6,971 nucleotides of DNA from a bacterium (GCA_027063545.1 JAMORN010000141.1:1-6971); one strand, 5' to 3'; positions 1 through 6,266 are shown, counted from the stretch's first letter. Notes: generated by a model not told the origin, from the letters alone. Numbers and translations: made by a program.

Positions 1-255
1 AAACAGAAGGCTAGAATGAAATATATGGTAATAGTGAAAAATCCGAATATATATATAGATTCTCCAATGAGTGCTTATGATTATTTATTAACAGTACTTT
101 TAAGAGTTAGAGAAATGTATGCAACATTACCTGATATAGATGAAATAATTATTTCTGCTGAAGACCAAATTATATATGATATTATTGTACAAATACTTGA
201 CATAGCAAGATTAGCAGGCTTTAAGAAATTAATGTTTGCTAAGTTAAGAGTATAA
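1..255 (+). CDS. ExbD/TolR family protein, 3' end only (partial)
   Basis: The reading frame is open to the left edge of the window, so this is the last 84 codons of a longer gene. The Met at base 16 is unlikely to be the start, because a protein from there would lack the N-terminal membrane helix the family needs. What remains looks like the periplasmic domain of ExbD/TolR: a strand of the form VIVKNPNIYID, a helix, then the typical ending of a strand with an acidic pair (IIISAEDQIIYDII), a helix (VQILDIARLAGF) and a final strand. The AGF followed by a Lys-rich strand matches the AG-x-x-K ending of the family. ExbD proteins work with an ExbB/TolQ channel to convert proton-motive force into movement of a TonB-like tether. 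It sits 33 nt upstream of a second ExbD gene, so the two may form mixed subunits of one complex. The family call is reasonably firm; the exact subfamily is not. Confidence 0.75.
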   Translation, partial: KQKARMKYMVIVKNPNIYIDSPMSAYDYLLTVLLRVREMYATLPDIDEIIISAEDQIIYDIIVQILDIARLAGFKKLMFAKLRV

Positions 256-273
256 ATTGTTTTAATATTAGTT

Positions 274-280
274 AGGAGGA
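274..280 (+). promoter_or_regulatory. Ribosome binding site of the second exbD gene
   Basis: AGGAGGA is close to a perfect Shine-Dalgarno sequence. It lies 9 nt before the ATG at 289 and 12 nt before the adjacent ATG at 292, so 289 is the better start. Confidence 0.8.
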
Positions 281-288
281 TATGTCTT

Positions 289-780
289 ATGATGCATAGA
301 AAAGAAAGAGAGGATGCAAAATTACAGATTACCTCATTGATGGATGCAATGACAATTTTGCTTCTCTTTTTACTAAAAAACTTAAGTACAGAAGGAGTTA
401 TTTTAACAAATGCAGATGATTTGGTACTTCCTCTATCTATAAGTGATAAGGCTCCACAAGAGATGACAGTACAGATAGCTATAACACCAAAGAAAATTTT
501 AGTAGATAATATACCTATAGTTGATGTGGCTGTTGCACGTCAAGATACTATTAAAAGTATTCAATATACAATAAAGCCACTGGAAAAAGAATTAAAGAAG
601 CACTATGAAGAAGAGCTCCAAATGGTTAAAATAGGAGCTTTAAAAAAAGTTAAAGGAGAGATAATAATACAGGCTGATAAAAATACTGAATATGATATAT
701 TATATAAAGTGCTTCTTACATGTGGGTCTGTTGGGTATAATAAAATTAAATTGGCAGTAATGAAGAAAGATGCCGATTAA
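289..780 (+). CDS. Biopolymer transporter ExbD/TolR family protein
   Basis: This 163-residue protein is a complete ExbD/TolR-type subunit of a proton-driven inner-membrane motor. A short charged cytoplasmic N-terminus (residues 1-11) leads into one membrane helix at about 12-29, SLMDAMTILLLFLL. Asp19 is in the place of the proton-carrying aspartate of ExbD and TolR. After it come a periplasmic linker with an LPLS element (typically LP-x-S in this subgroup), a strand with IAITPKKILVDN, and the C-terminal fold IIIQADKNTEYDILYK...CGSVGYNKIKLAV, which matches the usual ending of the family. Length is normal or slightly long (usual about 130-170). It lies between another exbD and a tonB-like gene, all in the same direction with 14-33 nt gaps, so it probably acts in one complex with them and an ExbB/TolQ protein encoded further left. 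The transported or energised partner cannot be read from this window. Confidence 0.88.
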   Translation: MMHRKEREDAKLQITSLMDAMTILLLFLLKNLSTEGVILTNADDLVLPLSISDKAPQEMTVQIAITPKKILVDNIPIVDVAVARQDTIKSIQYTIKPLEKELKKHYEEELQMVKIGALKKVKGEIIIQADKNTEYDILYKVLLTCGSVGYNKIKLAVMKKDAD

Positions 781-783
781 AAT

Positions 784-788
784 GGAGG
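784..788 (+). promoter_or_regulatory. Ribosome binding site of the tonB-like gene
   Basis: GGAGG lies 6 nt before the ATG at 795, directly after the stop codon of the second exbD. It supports this start and translation as part of the same operon. Confidence 0.75.
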
Positions 789-794
789 TTCTTT

Positions 795-1790
795 ATGAAA
801 CAGTTTGATAGGGAATTTTTAATTCAAGAAATTGAGGAATTGAAAAGAGAAGATACAGATAAGTTTTTTCTAGGGGCTCTTTTCATTTCATTAGCTATTT
901 TTATATTTTTAGCATGGCGTTTTAGTACAATGGAACCTCCGGTTGAAGAAAGTGATTTTTTTGATAAGTTGGATGAGGAGGTTAAGGGAAATTTGGTTGT
1001 AATGAAAAAAGAAGAGAAAAAAAAGCCACAAAAGAAAAAAGAAAAGAAAAAGAAAGAGAAGAAAAAGGTTGAGAAGGATAGAAAAGGAAAGAAGAAATTA
1101 AGAGAATCAGATAGAGTTGCATCTGGGGGTTCAAGAAGAGGTGGCGGTGATCCACGTGCAAGAGTTACAGCAAAAGGTGTATTAGGAATTGTTTCTGGAA
1201 AGATTAAAGGGCCTGCTATTGCAGATGCAGATCCATTTGGAAAGGGTGGGTTTGCTTCTGATATAGATGCGATTTTAATGGGTACAGGTGGTCTTAAAAG
1301 AGGGGGAGGCGGCGGTATAGGCCGTAAAGGAGTTGCAGGAATAGGTTTCGGTACAGGATATGGTTCAGGATTTGGAGGAGGAGCAGGTGGAGTTGATGAT
1401 TTATTAGGTTCTTTAGCAGGTGGTGTGGGGACTGTTAAATTAAAGAAAAGAGGAAAGATTAAGGCTGTAGCACCTTCTTCTATTACTGGTGATGCAGAAG
1501 GTGGTGGAAGAAGTAAAGAAGAGATAAGAAGGGTAGTATTAAAACACTTAGGAGGTTTAAAATACTTATATAATAAATATTTGAAAAAGAATCCAAATTT
1601 AAAAGGAAAAATAACAGTAAAGATGGTAATTGCACCAAGTGGAAAGGTTATAAAAGTAGTTATTCTTGAAAGTACATTAAATTGTCCTGATTTAGAAAGA
1701 GAGATTGTTAGAGCTATTAAAAGATGGAGATTTAGAAGAATACCTAAAGGAACAGTTACAGTTATATACCCATTCCACTTTACTCAATAG
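795..1790 (+). CDS. TonB-like protein with AgmX/PglI-type C-terminal domain
   Basis: This 331-residue protein has the layout of a TonB-type tether. A charged cytoplasmic N-terminus (1-23) is followed by one membrane helix (about 24-43, FFLGALFISLAIFIFLAW), an acidic stretch, a Lys/Glu-rich segment (about 70-101), a long Gly-rich segment (about 110-212), a basic patch (215-223) and a folded C-terminal domain (about 240-331). The C-terminal domain matches the AgmX/PglI tail known from myxobacterial gliding and related proteins: a helix, NPNLKGKITVKMVIAPSGKV, a Ser-Thr-Leu element, a helix ending in KRWRF, and a final strand VIYPFHF. The two cysteines usual in that tail are absent (Leu258 and Glu303 stand in their places), and one unrelated Cys occurs at 297. 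The context of two upstream ExbD genes supports a role in carrying inner-membrane energy to the periplasm or outer membrane. Whether it serves uptake, secretion or motility is not shown. The classical Pro-rich TonB spacer is replaced by Lys/Glu and Gly. Confidence 0.82.
   Translation: MKQFDREFLIQEIEELKREDTDKFFLGALFISLAIFIFLAWRFSTMEPPVEESDFFDKLDEEVKGNLVVMKKEEKKKPQKKKEKKKKEKKKVEKDRKGKKKLRESDRVASGGSRRGGGDPRARVTAKGVLGIVSGKIKGPAIADADPFGKGGFASDIDAILMGTGGLKRGGGGGIGRKGVAGIGFGTGYGSGFGGGAGGVDDLLGSLAGGVGTVKLKKRGKIKAVAPSSITGDAEGGGRSKEEIRRVVLKHLGGLKYLYNKYLKKNPNLKGKITVKMVIAPSGKVIKVVILESTLNCPDLEREIVRAIKRWRFRRIPKGTVTVIYPFHFTQ
1002..1097 (+). repeat. Low-complexity Lys/Glu-coding purine tract
   Basis: Codons 70-101 of the tonB-like gene are almost only Lys and Glu, giving near-continuous purine runs on the + strand (for example 1030-1068, about 39 purines in a row, and an A8 run at 1017-1024). 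The protein segment is probably an extended or helical charged spacer just outside the membrane. It is simple-sequence coding DNA, not a mobile repeat. Confidence 0.7.
1122..1430 (+). repeat. Low-complexity Gly-rich coding region
   Basis: Codons 110-212 of the tonB-like gene are rich in Gly (runs such as RGGGGGIGRKG and YGSGFGGGAGG), giving a GGA/GGT-rich stretch that is more G-rich than the rest of the window. It likely encodes a flexible periplasmic linker between the charged spacer and the C-terminal domain. No exact tandem unit is visible. Confidence 0.65.
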
Positions 1791-1837
1791 TTTATTTGTA
1801 TGGGTTATTTATGGATTATTAGTAAACATGATAGTAG

Positions 1838-1879
1838 AGAGGGAAATGTTTGGAATTTTCCAGACATTTCCCTTTTTTT
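1838..1879 (+). terminator. Rho-independent terminator of the exbD/tonB-like operon
   Basis: GGGAAATGT at 1841-1849 pairs perfectly with ACATTTCCC at 1864-1872. The stem continues inward through a T-G wobble and TGGA/TCCA, for about 14 pairs around a 4-nt loop (1855-1858). Seven T follow at 1873-1879. It lies about 50 nt after the tonB-like stop codon and 75 nt before the next gene, so it separates the two operons. Confidence 0.92.
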
Positions 1880-1940
1880 ATTATATATTAAAAATTATTT
1901 TTTTAATTAATAGAGTAGTTATTTGAAAAACAATAAAAAA
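1861..1940 (+). promoter_or_regulatory. Probable promoter region of the ABC transporter operon
   Basis: After the terminator, the transporter genes need their own promoter, and this very AT-rich stretch is the only place for it. The best pairing I can find is CAGACA (1861-1866, inside the terminator stem) with TATATT (1884-1889) at 17-nt spacing. A second weak option is TTAAAA (1888-1893) with TAGAGT (1911-1916), also 17 nt apart. Neither is strong, and I see no clear operator palindrome. Confidence 0.28.
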
Positions 1941-1946
1941 AAGGAG
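1941..1946 (+). promoter_or_regulatory. Ribosome binding site of the substrate-binding lipoprotein gene
   Basis: AAGGAG lies 8 nt before the ATG at 1955. It is a clear Shine-Dalgarno sequence, unlike the starts of the two permease genes downstream. Confidence 0.75.
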
Positions 1947-1954
1947 ATAAAAAT

Positions 1955-3436
1955 ATGGAAAGAAATGTGAAATATTTAGTGCTTATGTTATTTGTGGTCA
2001 CAATATTATTTATTTTTATGTCTTGTTCAACAAATAAACAGAAAACCGAATTTAAAGTACTTCTTAGGATGATGCCAGCACAATATGAGTATTATACTCA
2101 ACAGGTTATTCCAGAGTTTGAAAAAAAGTATAATTGTAAGGTAACTGTTGTTCAATTTGAAAAAATGTGGGATATAGAGAAGATTTTAAAATTAGAACAG
2201 CAAAAAGATTCTGCTAATATGATAGGAGTTGTAAAGGTCCCATTTGAAATGACAAGAGATTTAGCAAAGAAGGGATATTTAGAATCTTTTGATAATATTG
2301 TTGGAAAAGATACCTTAGAACAGGATGAAGCTATATATTATCCATTTGCTTTAAGTTTAGGGTATGTTGATGGCAAACTTTATTATTTTCCAAGAAAATT
2401 AGAAACAAGAATTTTAGTATATTTAAAATCTAAGGTTGAAGATGCTGTGAAAAATTGGCAAAAGTTTAAACCACAAATTGATAGTATATTAAAAATAGAA
2501 AATGGGTATGGATTACCAAAGGGATATACACTAGAATCTGATCCTAATAAATGGGATTATTATGATGTCTTTGTAGTAGGATACTATTGGGCAAATACTG
2601 AATATAATGGTGTAAAAATGCCAAGATATGCTCATAGAGCAAAGAATTATGAAGGAACTGCTTTAGGATTAATAGAAAGAGCATATAGATTAAATGCAAC
2701 TCAAGATAGTATAGTAAAATTGTTAACTAAGCCAGTAGTTGATATGTATAAATGGGAAGCGTTATATGTGAAATATATTTATAATCCATTAATGTGGCAA
2801 GAAGGCTGGAGTGGTTCTGGAATATGGAATGCTTTCAAAGATGGAAAGGTGTTTATGGCAGAAATGCAACAAATAGATTGTTTTTTCTTACATGGTTGGC
2901 CAAATTCGCCTGAAATGATGGGATATGTTAAAAATCCTGATGATTTAGGTTTTGCTTTAGTACCTAAAGGAGTTTCTTTAGAACTTGATAAAGATGGTAA
3001 TCCAGTTTATACAGGTACAAAGAGTATTACAACAGGTGGTTGGTGGTGGGGTATTCCTAAAACTGCTAAGTATAAAAAGTTAAGTTATGAATTTATAAAA
3101 TTTGTTACTAGTAAGAAGATTCAAGCACAGGAAGTTGCCAAATATGGAATATTACCTGTAAGAAAAGACTTAGTGTTTAAATTACCAGAAGTTTTTGATT
3201 ATGGTTGGGTTGGAGAGATGTTTAAGGTATCGTCTGAACAGGTAAAAACAAATGGAACAACAGTTGTACCTTTAATAGCGGATTATCCAACTCTTGCTAA
3301 ATATTATATTGATATTTGGTATAAAGCTGTAGTGAATGTTTATAGTAAAGATAAGTCTAAAAAGATTAATGAAGCTGAGATAGTAAACTTTATTAAGAAA
3401 AATTATGAAGAGAAAATTGCTAAATTGAAAAAATAG
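1955..3436 (+). CDS. CUT1-type ABC transporter substrate-binding lipoprotein
   Basis: This 493-residue protein is the extracytoplasmic binding subunit of the ABC importer encoded downstream. The N-terminus is a lipoprotein signal: basic start (MERNVKY), hydrophobic core, and FMSC with the lipidated Cys at 24. Phe at -3 of the lipobox is unusual but tolerated in some phyla. The mature protein follows the family 1 solute-binding pattern: an early strand and helix (QQVIPEFEKKYNCKVTVVQF) and a middle region rich in Trp and Tyr. Late motifs include a run of three Trp at 363-365 in TGGWWWGIPK, then YEFIKFVTSKKIQAQ and a YGILPVRKDL element typical of sugar binders. The many aromatic residues suit stacking on sugar rings, but the substrate cannot be named. 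At 493 residues it is longer than the usual 400-450. It is the first gene of its operon, with a good ribosome site, and it ends 6 nt before the first permease gene. Confidence 0.88.
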   Translation: MERNVKYLVLMLFVVTILFIFMSCSTNKQKTEFKVLLRMMPAQYEYYTQQVIPEFEKKYNCKVTVVQFEKMWDIEKILKLEQQKDSANMIGVVKVPFEMTRDLAKKGYLESFDNIVGKDTLEQDEAIYYPFALSLGYVDGKLYYFPRKLETRILVYLKSKVEDAVKNWQKFKPQIDSILKIENGYGLPKGYTLESDPNKWDYYDVFVVGYYWANTEYNGVKMPRYAHRAKNYEGTALGLIERAYRLNATQDSIVKLLTKPVVDMYKWEALYVKYIYNPLMWQEGWSGSGIWNAFKDGKVFMAEMQQIDCFFLHGWPNSPEMMGYVKNPDDLGFALVPKGVSLELDKDGNPVYTGTKSITTGGWWWGIPKTAKYKKLSYEFIKFVTSKKIQAQEVAKYGILPVRKDLVFKLPEVFDYGWVGEMFKVSSEQVKTNGTTVVPLIADYPTLAKYYIDIWYKAVVNVYSKDKSKKINEAEIVNFIKKNYEEKIAKLKK

Positions 3437-3442
3437 TTTTAT

Positions 3443-4339
3443 ATGAAGATTTTAAAAGAGTATCTTTTTGAATTAATAATTATAGCCCCAGCAACTTTAT
3501 TTTTGCTGGGGTTTTTTATTTTAATTTTATTTTATCTTATAGGTGTTAGTTTTTTTCCTCAAGGTGATTTTACATTATCAGTATATAGTGCTATTTTTGA
3601 AGATCAAGAGTTTAAACGAATAGTATTAAGAACTATAATTTTTGTATTTATAGGTACCCCTCTTGAACTTATATTATCTATTATTTTTGCTATTCTTTTA
3701 TTTAATAAAGGTATTTTATCGTCTATTGCAAGGTCATTATATATTGTACCTTTTGCAATTCCCACAATAGTTACAGCAATAGTTCTTTTTGTATTGTTTG
3801 ACTATCCTGGGGGGCATATAAATGTTTTACTTCAGGGAAAATATTTTATATTCCCTTTTAAAATCATATCTGAGCCAATAAATTGGAGAAGTTCAGAATT
3901 TTTATCTTTATTTGTATCTATGTTGGGTAAATTATGGAGGGATCTTCCTATTTCTACGTTTATAATATTAACAGGATTATCAAATATATATAAAGAAGAG
4001 ATAGATAGTGCCAAAGTTTTAGGAGCTGGAGATTTTCAGATTTTAAAACATATAGTTATACCAGAATTAATACCATCAATTTTTACCGTATTATTTCTAA
4101 GATCTATAGAGTTTTGGAAGGAGTTTATCTTCCCATTTATACTAGCCCCTAGATATTATTTAATATCAACAGTTATTGAAAATTACTATCATAACTGGAA
4201 TATGGTAGATAAAGCAAGTGCAGTTTCTCTAATTCTGTTAGGATTTATAGTAATAACAATAATATTAATACGCTTTTCTATGAATTTATTAAGATTTTTT
4301 ACTTTCAGACTGGTTAAAAACTATGAGATTAAAAATTAA
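3443..4339 (+). CDS. CUT1-type ABC transporter permease, MalF/UgpA-like
   Basis: This 298-residue integral membrane protein has about six membrane helices (near 9-36, 60-88, 97-120, 155-180, 205-225 and 258-285). It would form half of the sugar channel with the next gene product. Family marks are the N-terminal LIIIAPATLFLL helix, the IVPFAIPTIVTAIV segment, KLWRDLP, and the cytoplasmic coupling loop that docks on the ATPase. In that loop the usual EAA---G reads D188-S189-A190---G194, followed by IVIPELIP. The loss of the Glu-Ala pair is a mild deviation. The start lies 6 nt after the binding-protein stop and has no visible Shine-Dalgarno sequence, so re-initiation by the preceding ribosomes is likely. 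A terminator-like hairpin lies inside the first 25 codons. The gene overlaps the next by 17 nt. The absence of another Met before the first helix supports this start. Confidence 0.87.
   Translation: MKILKEYLFELIIIAPATLFLLGFFILILFYLIGVSFFPQGDFTLSVYSAIFEDQEFKRIVLRTIIFVFIGTPLELILSIIFAILLFNKGILSSIARSLYIVPFAIPTIVTAIVLFVLFDYPGGHINVLLQGKYFIFPFKIISEPINWRSSEFLSLFVSMLGKLWRDLPISTFIILTGLSNIYKEEIDSAKVLGAGDFQILKHIVIPELIPSIFTVLFLRSIEFWKEFIFPFILAPRYYLISTVIENYYHNWNMVDKASAVSLILLGFIVITIILIRFSMNLLRFFTFRLVKNYEIKN
3484..3517 (+). terminator. Intragenic terminator-like hairpin (possible attenuator)
   Basis: CCCCAGCAA at 3486-3494 pairs perfectly with TTGCTGGGG at 3503-3511 around an 8-nt loop, and G-T and A-T pairs extend it to 3484-3513. 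A run of six T (3512-3517) follows, then more T-rich sequence. By form it is a canonical intrinsic terminator. It lies within codons 14-25 of the permease gene, 48 nt after the binding-protein stop. A likely role is partial termination or protection of the binding-protein mRNA 3' end, keeping permease levels lower. Translation of the permease start would disrupt it, so it may respond to translation efficiency. The structure is directly visible; the regulatory role is inferred. Confidence 0.72.
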
Positions 4340-5153
4340 AAATTTAATAATTAATTTTGGACTTCTTTTGATTATAATAGAGACATTGACTCCAATATAC
4401 TTTATGATAAAGTATTCTATTTCAGATAGAGATAGTATTATCACAGGAGGCGATGTAATTCCTCTATGGCCTTATCATCCTACATTTATGGTTTATAAAT
4501 ATCTTCTTTCAAGCCCTAAATTTATAGATGTTTTCTTAAATAGTGTTAAGGTTGCGGGTTTTACATTGCTTTTTGCTCTTATGTTAGGTGTTCCTATGGC
4601 CTATGGTTTATCAAAAATAAAAAGTGTTTATAGAGATTTTCTTTTAGTTTTTTTGATGTCTATAAGGGTGTTTCCTGATATTGTTTCAGTTATTCCTATT
4701 ACAGAATTTTTTATCAAATTAAACTTAGATAATACAATTTTAGGAGTTAGTTTAGCTCATACCCTTTTGGCTTTGCCTTATGTAATTTTTATTTTATTAG
4801 CAGATTTTGAAAAGGTCCCTCCAGAAATAGAACTTCAGGCGTATAATTTAGGAGCATCTAAAACAACAACTTTCTTAAAAATAATTATGCCAATGGTAAT
4901 CCCTTCTATTATAGTGTCTAGTATTTATATATTTATCTTGAGTTGGGATGAGTTTATTTTTAGTTATTTTATATTAGGATATGGAGAAATAGAAACTTTA
5001 CCAGTATATTTAAATAAAATGCTTTCATTTCAACCGCCTCAGAATATATTAATGGGTGTAGCAGTACTTTTAAGTTTGCCAGTATTTGTTTTTGTTCTTT
5101 TAATCCAAAAAAGACTTTTAATAAATATTAAAGAAGGGGCATTAAAAGAATGA
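4323..5153 (+). CDS. CUT1-type ABC transporter permease, MalG-like
   Basis: This 276-residue protein has six predicted membrane helices (near 8-28, 74-95, 104-126, 138-158, 192-215 and 240-262) and forms the second half of the channel. Its pattern matches MalG-type sugar permeases: YKYLLSSPKFIDVFLNSVKVA, AYGLSKIKS, the fast-evolving but recognisable MSIRVFPDIVSVIP, LDNTILGV, LPYVIF, SWDEFIFSYF, and a final basic tail ending GALKE. In the ATPase-docking loop the EAA positions read L171-Q172-A173, with the Gly conserved at 177 and IIMPMVIPSI after it. The usual Glu is therefore replaced by Leu, which is unusual. It overlaps the preceding gene by 17 nt without a clear Shine-Dalgarno sequence, so translational coupling is likely, and its stop overlaps the start of the ATPase gene (ATGA). 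Sugar specificity is unknown. Confidence 0.88.
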   Translation: MRLKIKNLIINFGLLLIIIETLTPIYFMIKYSISDRDSIITGGDVIPLWPYHPTFMVYKYLLSSPKFIDVFLNSVKVAGFTLLFALMLGVPMAYGLSKIKSVYRDFLLVFLMSIRVFPDIVSVIPITEFFIKLNLDNTILGVSLAHTLLALPYVIFILLADFEKVPPEIELQAYNLGASKTTTFLKIIMPMVIPSIIVSSIYIFILSWDEFIFSYFILGYGEIETLPVYLNKMLSFQPPQNILMGVAVLLSLPVFVFVLLIQKRLLINIKEGALKE

Positions 5154-6262
5154 AGGAAATGTTAAGATTGGAACATGTATATAAAACATACAATAATACA
5201 GATGGAATAAAAGATATTTCATTTATTGTGAATAAAGGAGAATTTGTTTCTCTTCTTGGTTCATCTGGCTGTGGAAAAACTACAACTTTAAAGGTTATAG
5301 CAGGTCTTGAAAAGGTTAATAGTGGAAAGGTTTATATAGATGGGAAAGACGCTACAAATTTTCCTCCACAAAAAAGAGATGTAACAATGGTTTTTCAGAA
5401 TTACGCTTTATTCCCACATTTTACTGTTTTTGATAATATTGCTTTTGGATTAAAGATGAGAAAGGTTAATGATTATGATATTGTAAAAAAGGTTAAAAAT
5501 ATTGCTTCTATACTTGAGATATCTGAATATTTAGATAGAAAGCCTTCAGAATTATCTGGAGGGCAAAAACAAAGAGTTGCTCTTGCTAGGGCTTTGGTAG
5601 TTGAACCTAAAATTTTACTTTTAGATGAGCCTTTATCAAATATAGATGCTGTTTTAAGAAGGACAATGATACTAGAATTAAAATCTCTACATAAAAAATT
5701 AAACACAACAATTGTTTATGTTACTCATAATCAACTTGAGGCTATTTCAATGAGTGATAGAATAATAATAATGAAGGATGGAAGGATTATTCAGGAGGAT
5801 ACACCTGAGAAGATTTTTACAAATCCAAAGAATAGGTTTGTTGCTTCTTTTATTGGAGAGTTTAAAATGAATTTTATTGAGGGTAGAATTGAAGAAAGAG
5901 TTGGAGATTTAAAGTTTGTTGCTTATAATGACATAGTTTTAAACTTAACAGACTATCAAAAGAGTAAATTATGGGCTTTTAAAGATAAATTTGTTATATT
6001 AGGGATTAGACCTTCTGATATATATATAAAACATCCAAGAGAAGGTCTTTTAGGTAATGATTTTTCAGGCGTAGTTGATATTATTGAACATTTTGGTATA
6101 AATAAACTTTTAATAGTAAAGATTAAGGGTTTCCCTATTACAATATTAGTACCTAAAGATTTTAATGTATCTGAGAATGATACCATAAGTTTTTCACTTT
6201 TACCAGAAAATTTTTATTTTTTTGATGTTGAAACAGGTGAAAATATTTTTTACGAGGTATAG
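5150..6262 (+). CDS. CUT1-type ABC transporter ATPase, MalK/UgpC-like
   Basis: This 370-residue ATP-binding subunit drives import through the two permeases. All the ATPase motifs are present: aromatic A-loop Tyr14, Walker A GSSGCGKTT (37-45), Q-loop Gln83, signature LSGGQKQR (135-142), Walker B ILLLDEP with catalytic Glu160, D-loop SNID (163-166), and switch His193 in VTHNQ. Ile165 replaces the usual Leu of the D-loop, a mild change. The length and the C-terminal part (about 235-370, with LGIRPSDIYI and a late FSLLPENFYFFD) fit the TOBE-type regulatory domain of MalK/UgpC ATPases. In other species that domain can bind regulators such as EIIA or MalT. The start codon overlaps the stop of the upstream permease (ATGA), and AAGGGG at 5134-5139 is a fair ribosome site. 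Some such ATPases serve several importers, but this one sits inside a complete operon. The family call is very safe. Confidence 0.95.
   Translation: MKEMLRLEHVYKTYNNTDGIKDISFIVNKGEFVSLLGSSGCGKTTTLKVIAGLEKVNSGKVYIDGKDATNFPPQKRDVTMVFQNYALFPHFTVFDNIAFGLKMRKVNDYDIVKKVKNIASILEISEYLDRKPSELSGGQKQRVALARALVVEPKILLLDEPLSNIDAVLRRTMILELKSLHKKLNTTIVYVTHNQLEAISMSDRIIIMKDGRIIQEDTPEKIFTNPKNRFVASFIGEFKMNFIEGRIEERVGDLKFVAYNDIVLNLTDYQKSKLWAFKDKFVILGIRPSDIYIKHPREGLLGNDFSGVVDIIEHFGINKLLIVKIKGFPITILVPKDFNVSENDTISFSLLPENFYFFDVETGENIFYEV
6254..6257 (+). promoter_or_regulatory. Ribosome binding site that sets the start of the small lipoprotein gene
   Basis: GAGG lies 9 nt before the ATG at 6267, inside the last codons of the ATPase gene. 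The frame is also open from an ATG at 6222, but that would put 15 extra residues before a normal lipoprotein signal and has no comparable ribosome site. Confidence 0.55.
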
Positions 6263-6266
6263 AATT

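Noticed and set aside
16-255. Treating the Met at base 16 as a true start of a 79-residue protein
   Set aside because: AAGG at 7-10 could pass for a ribosome site, but the frame is open upstream and the product would be only the middle and end of an ExbD periplasmic domain without its membrane helix. A gene cut by the window edge is the simpler reading.
1017-1025. Possible programmed -1 frameshift at A-AAA-AAG in the tonB-like gene
   Set aside because: The heptamer resembles the dnaX slippery site, but the -1 frame ends at a TGA at 1070-1072 and would give only a truncated protein of about 92 residues. I see no stimulating hairpin downstream. It is more likely a by-product of Lys codons in an AT-rich genome.
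1705-1926. Open reading frame on + overlapping the end of the tonB-like gene and the terminator
   Set aside because: It reads through the coding end of a well-supported gene in another frame and across a strong terminator hairpin. It has no ribosome site and no recognisable product.
1791-1954. Riboswitch or small RNA in the 164-nt gap
   Set aside because: Apart from the terminator hairpin the stretch is simple AT-rich sequence with no conserved riboswitch-like motif or second stable stem.
3832-4014. Antisense open reading frame within the first permease gene
   Set aside because: It lies wholly opposite a well-supported permease gene and has no ribosome site or family features. The minus-strand frames at 5473-5706, 5956-6186 and 6334-6519 are rejected for the same reason.
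1955-6262. Polyamine, iron or other non-sugar ABC importer
   Set aside because: The LGA in both permease loops recalls polyamine-type permeases. However, the overall MalF/MalG patterns, the long aromatic-rich binding protein and the long C-terminal regulatory domain of the ATPase fit the CUT1 sugar group better.
6222-6266. Longer start for the small lipoprotein at the ATG at 6222
   Set aside because: It would add 15 residues before an otherwise standard lipoprotein signal and lie within the ATPase gene without a ribosome site. The ATG at 6267 has GAGG at proper spacing.
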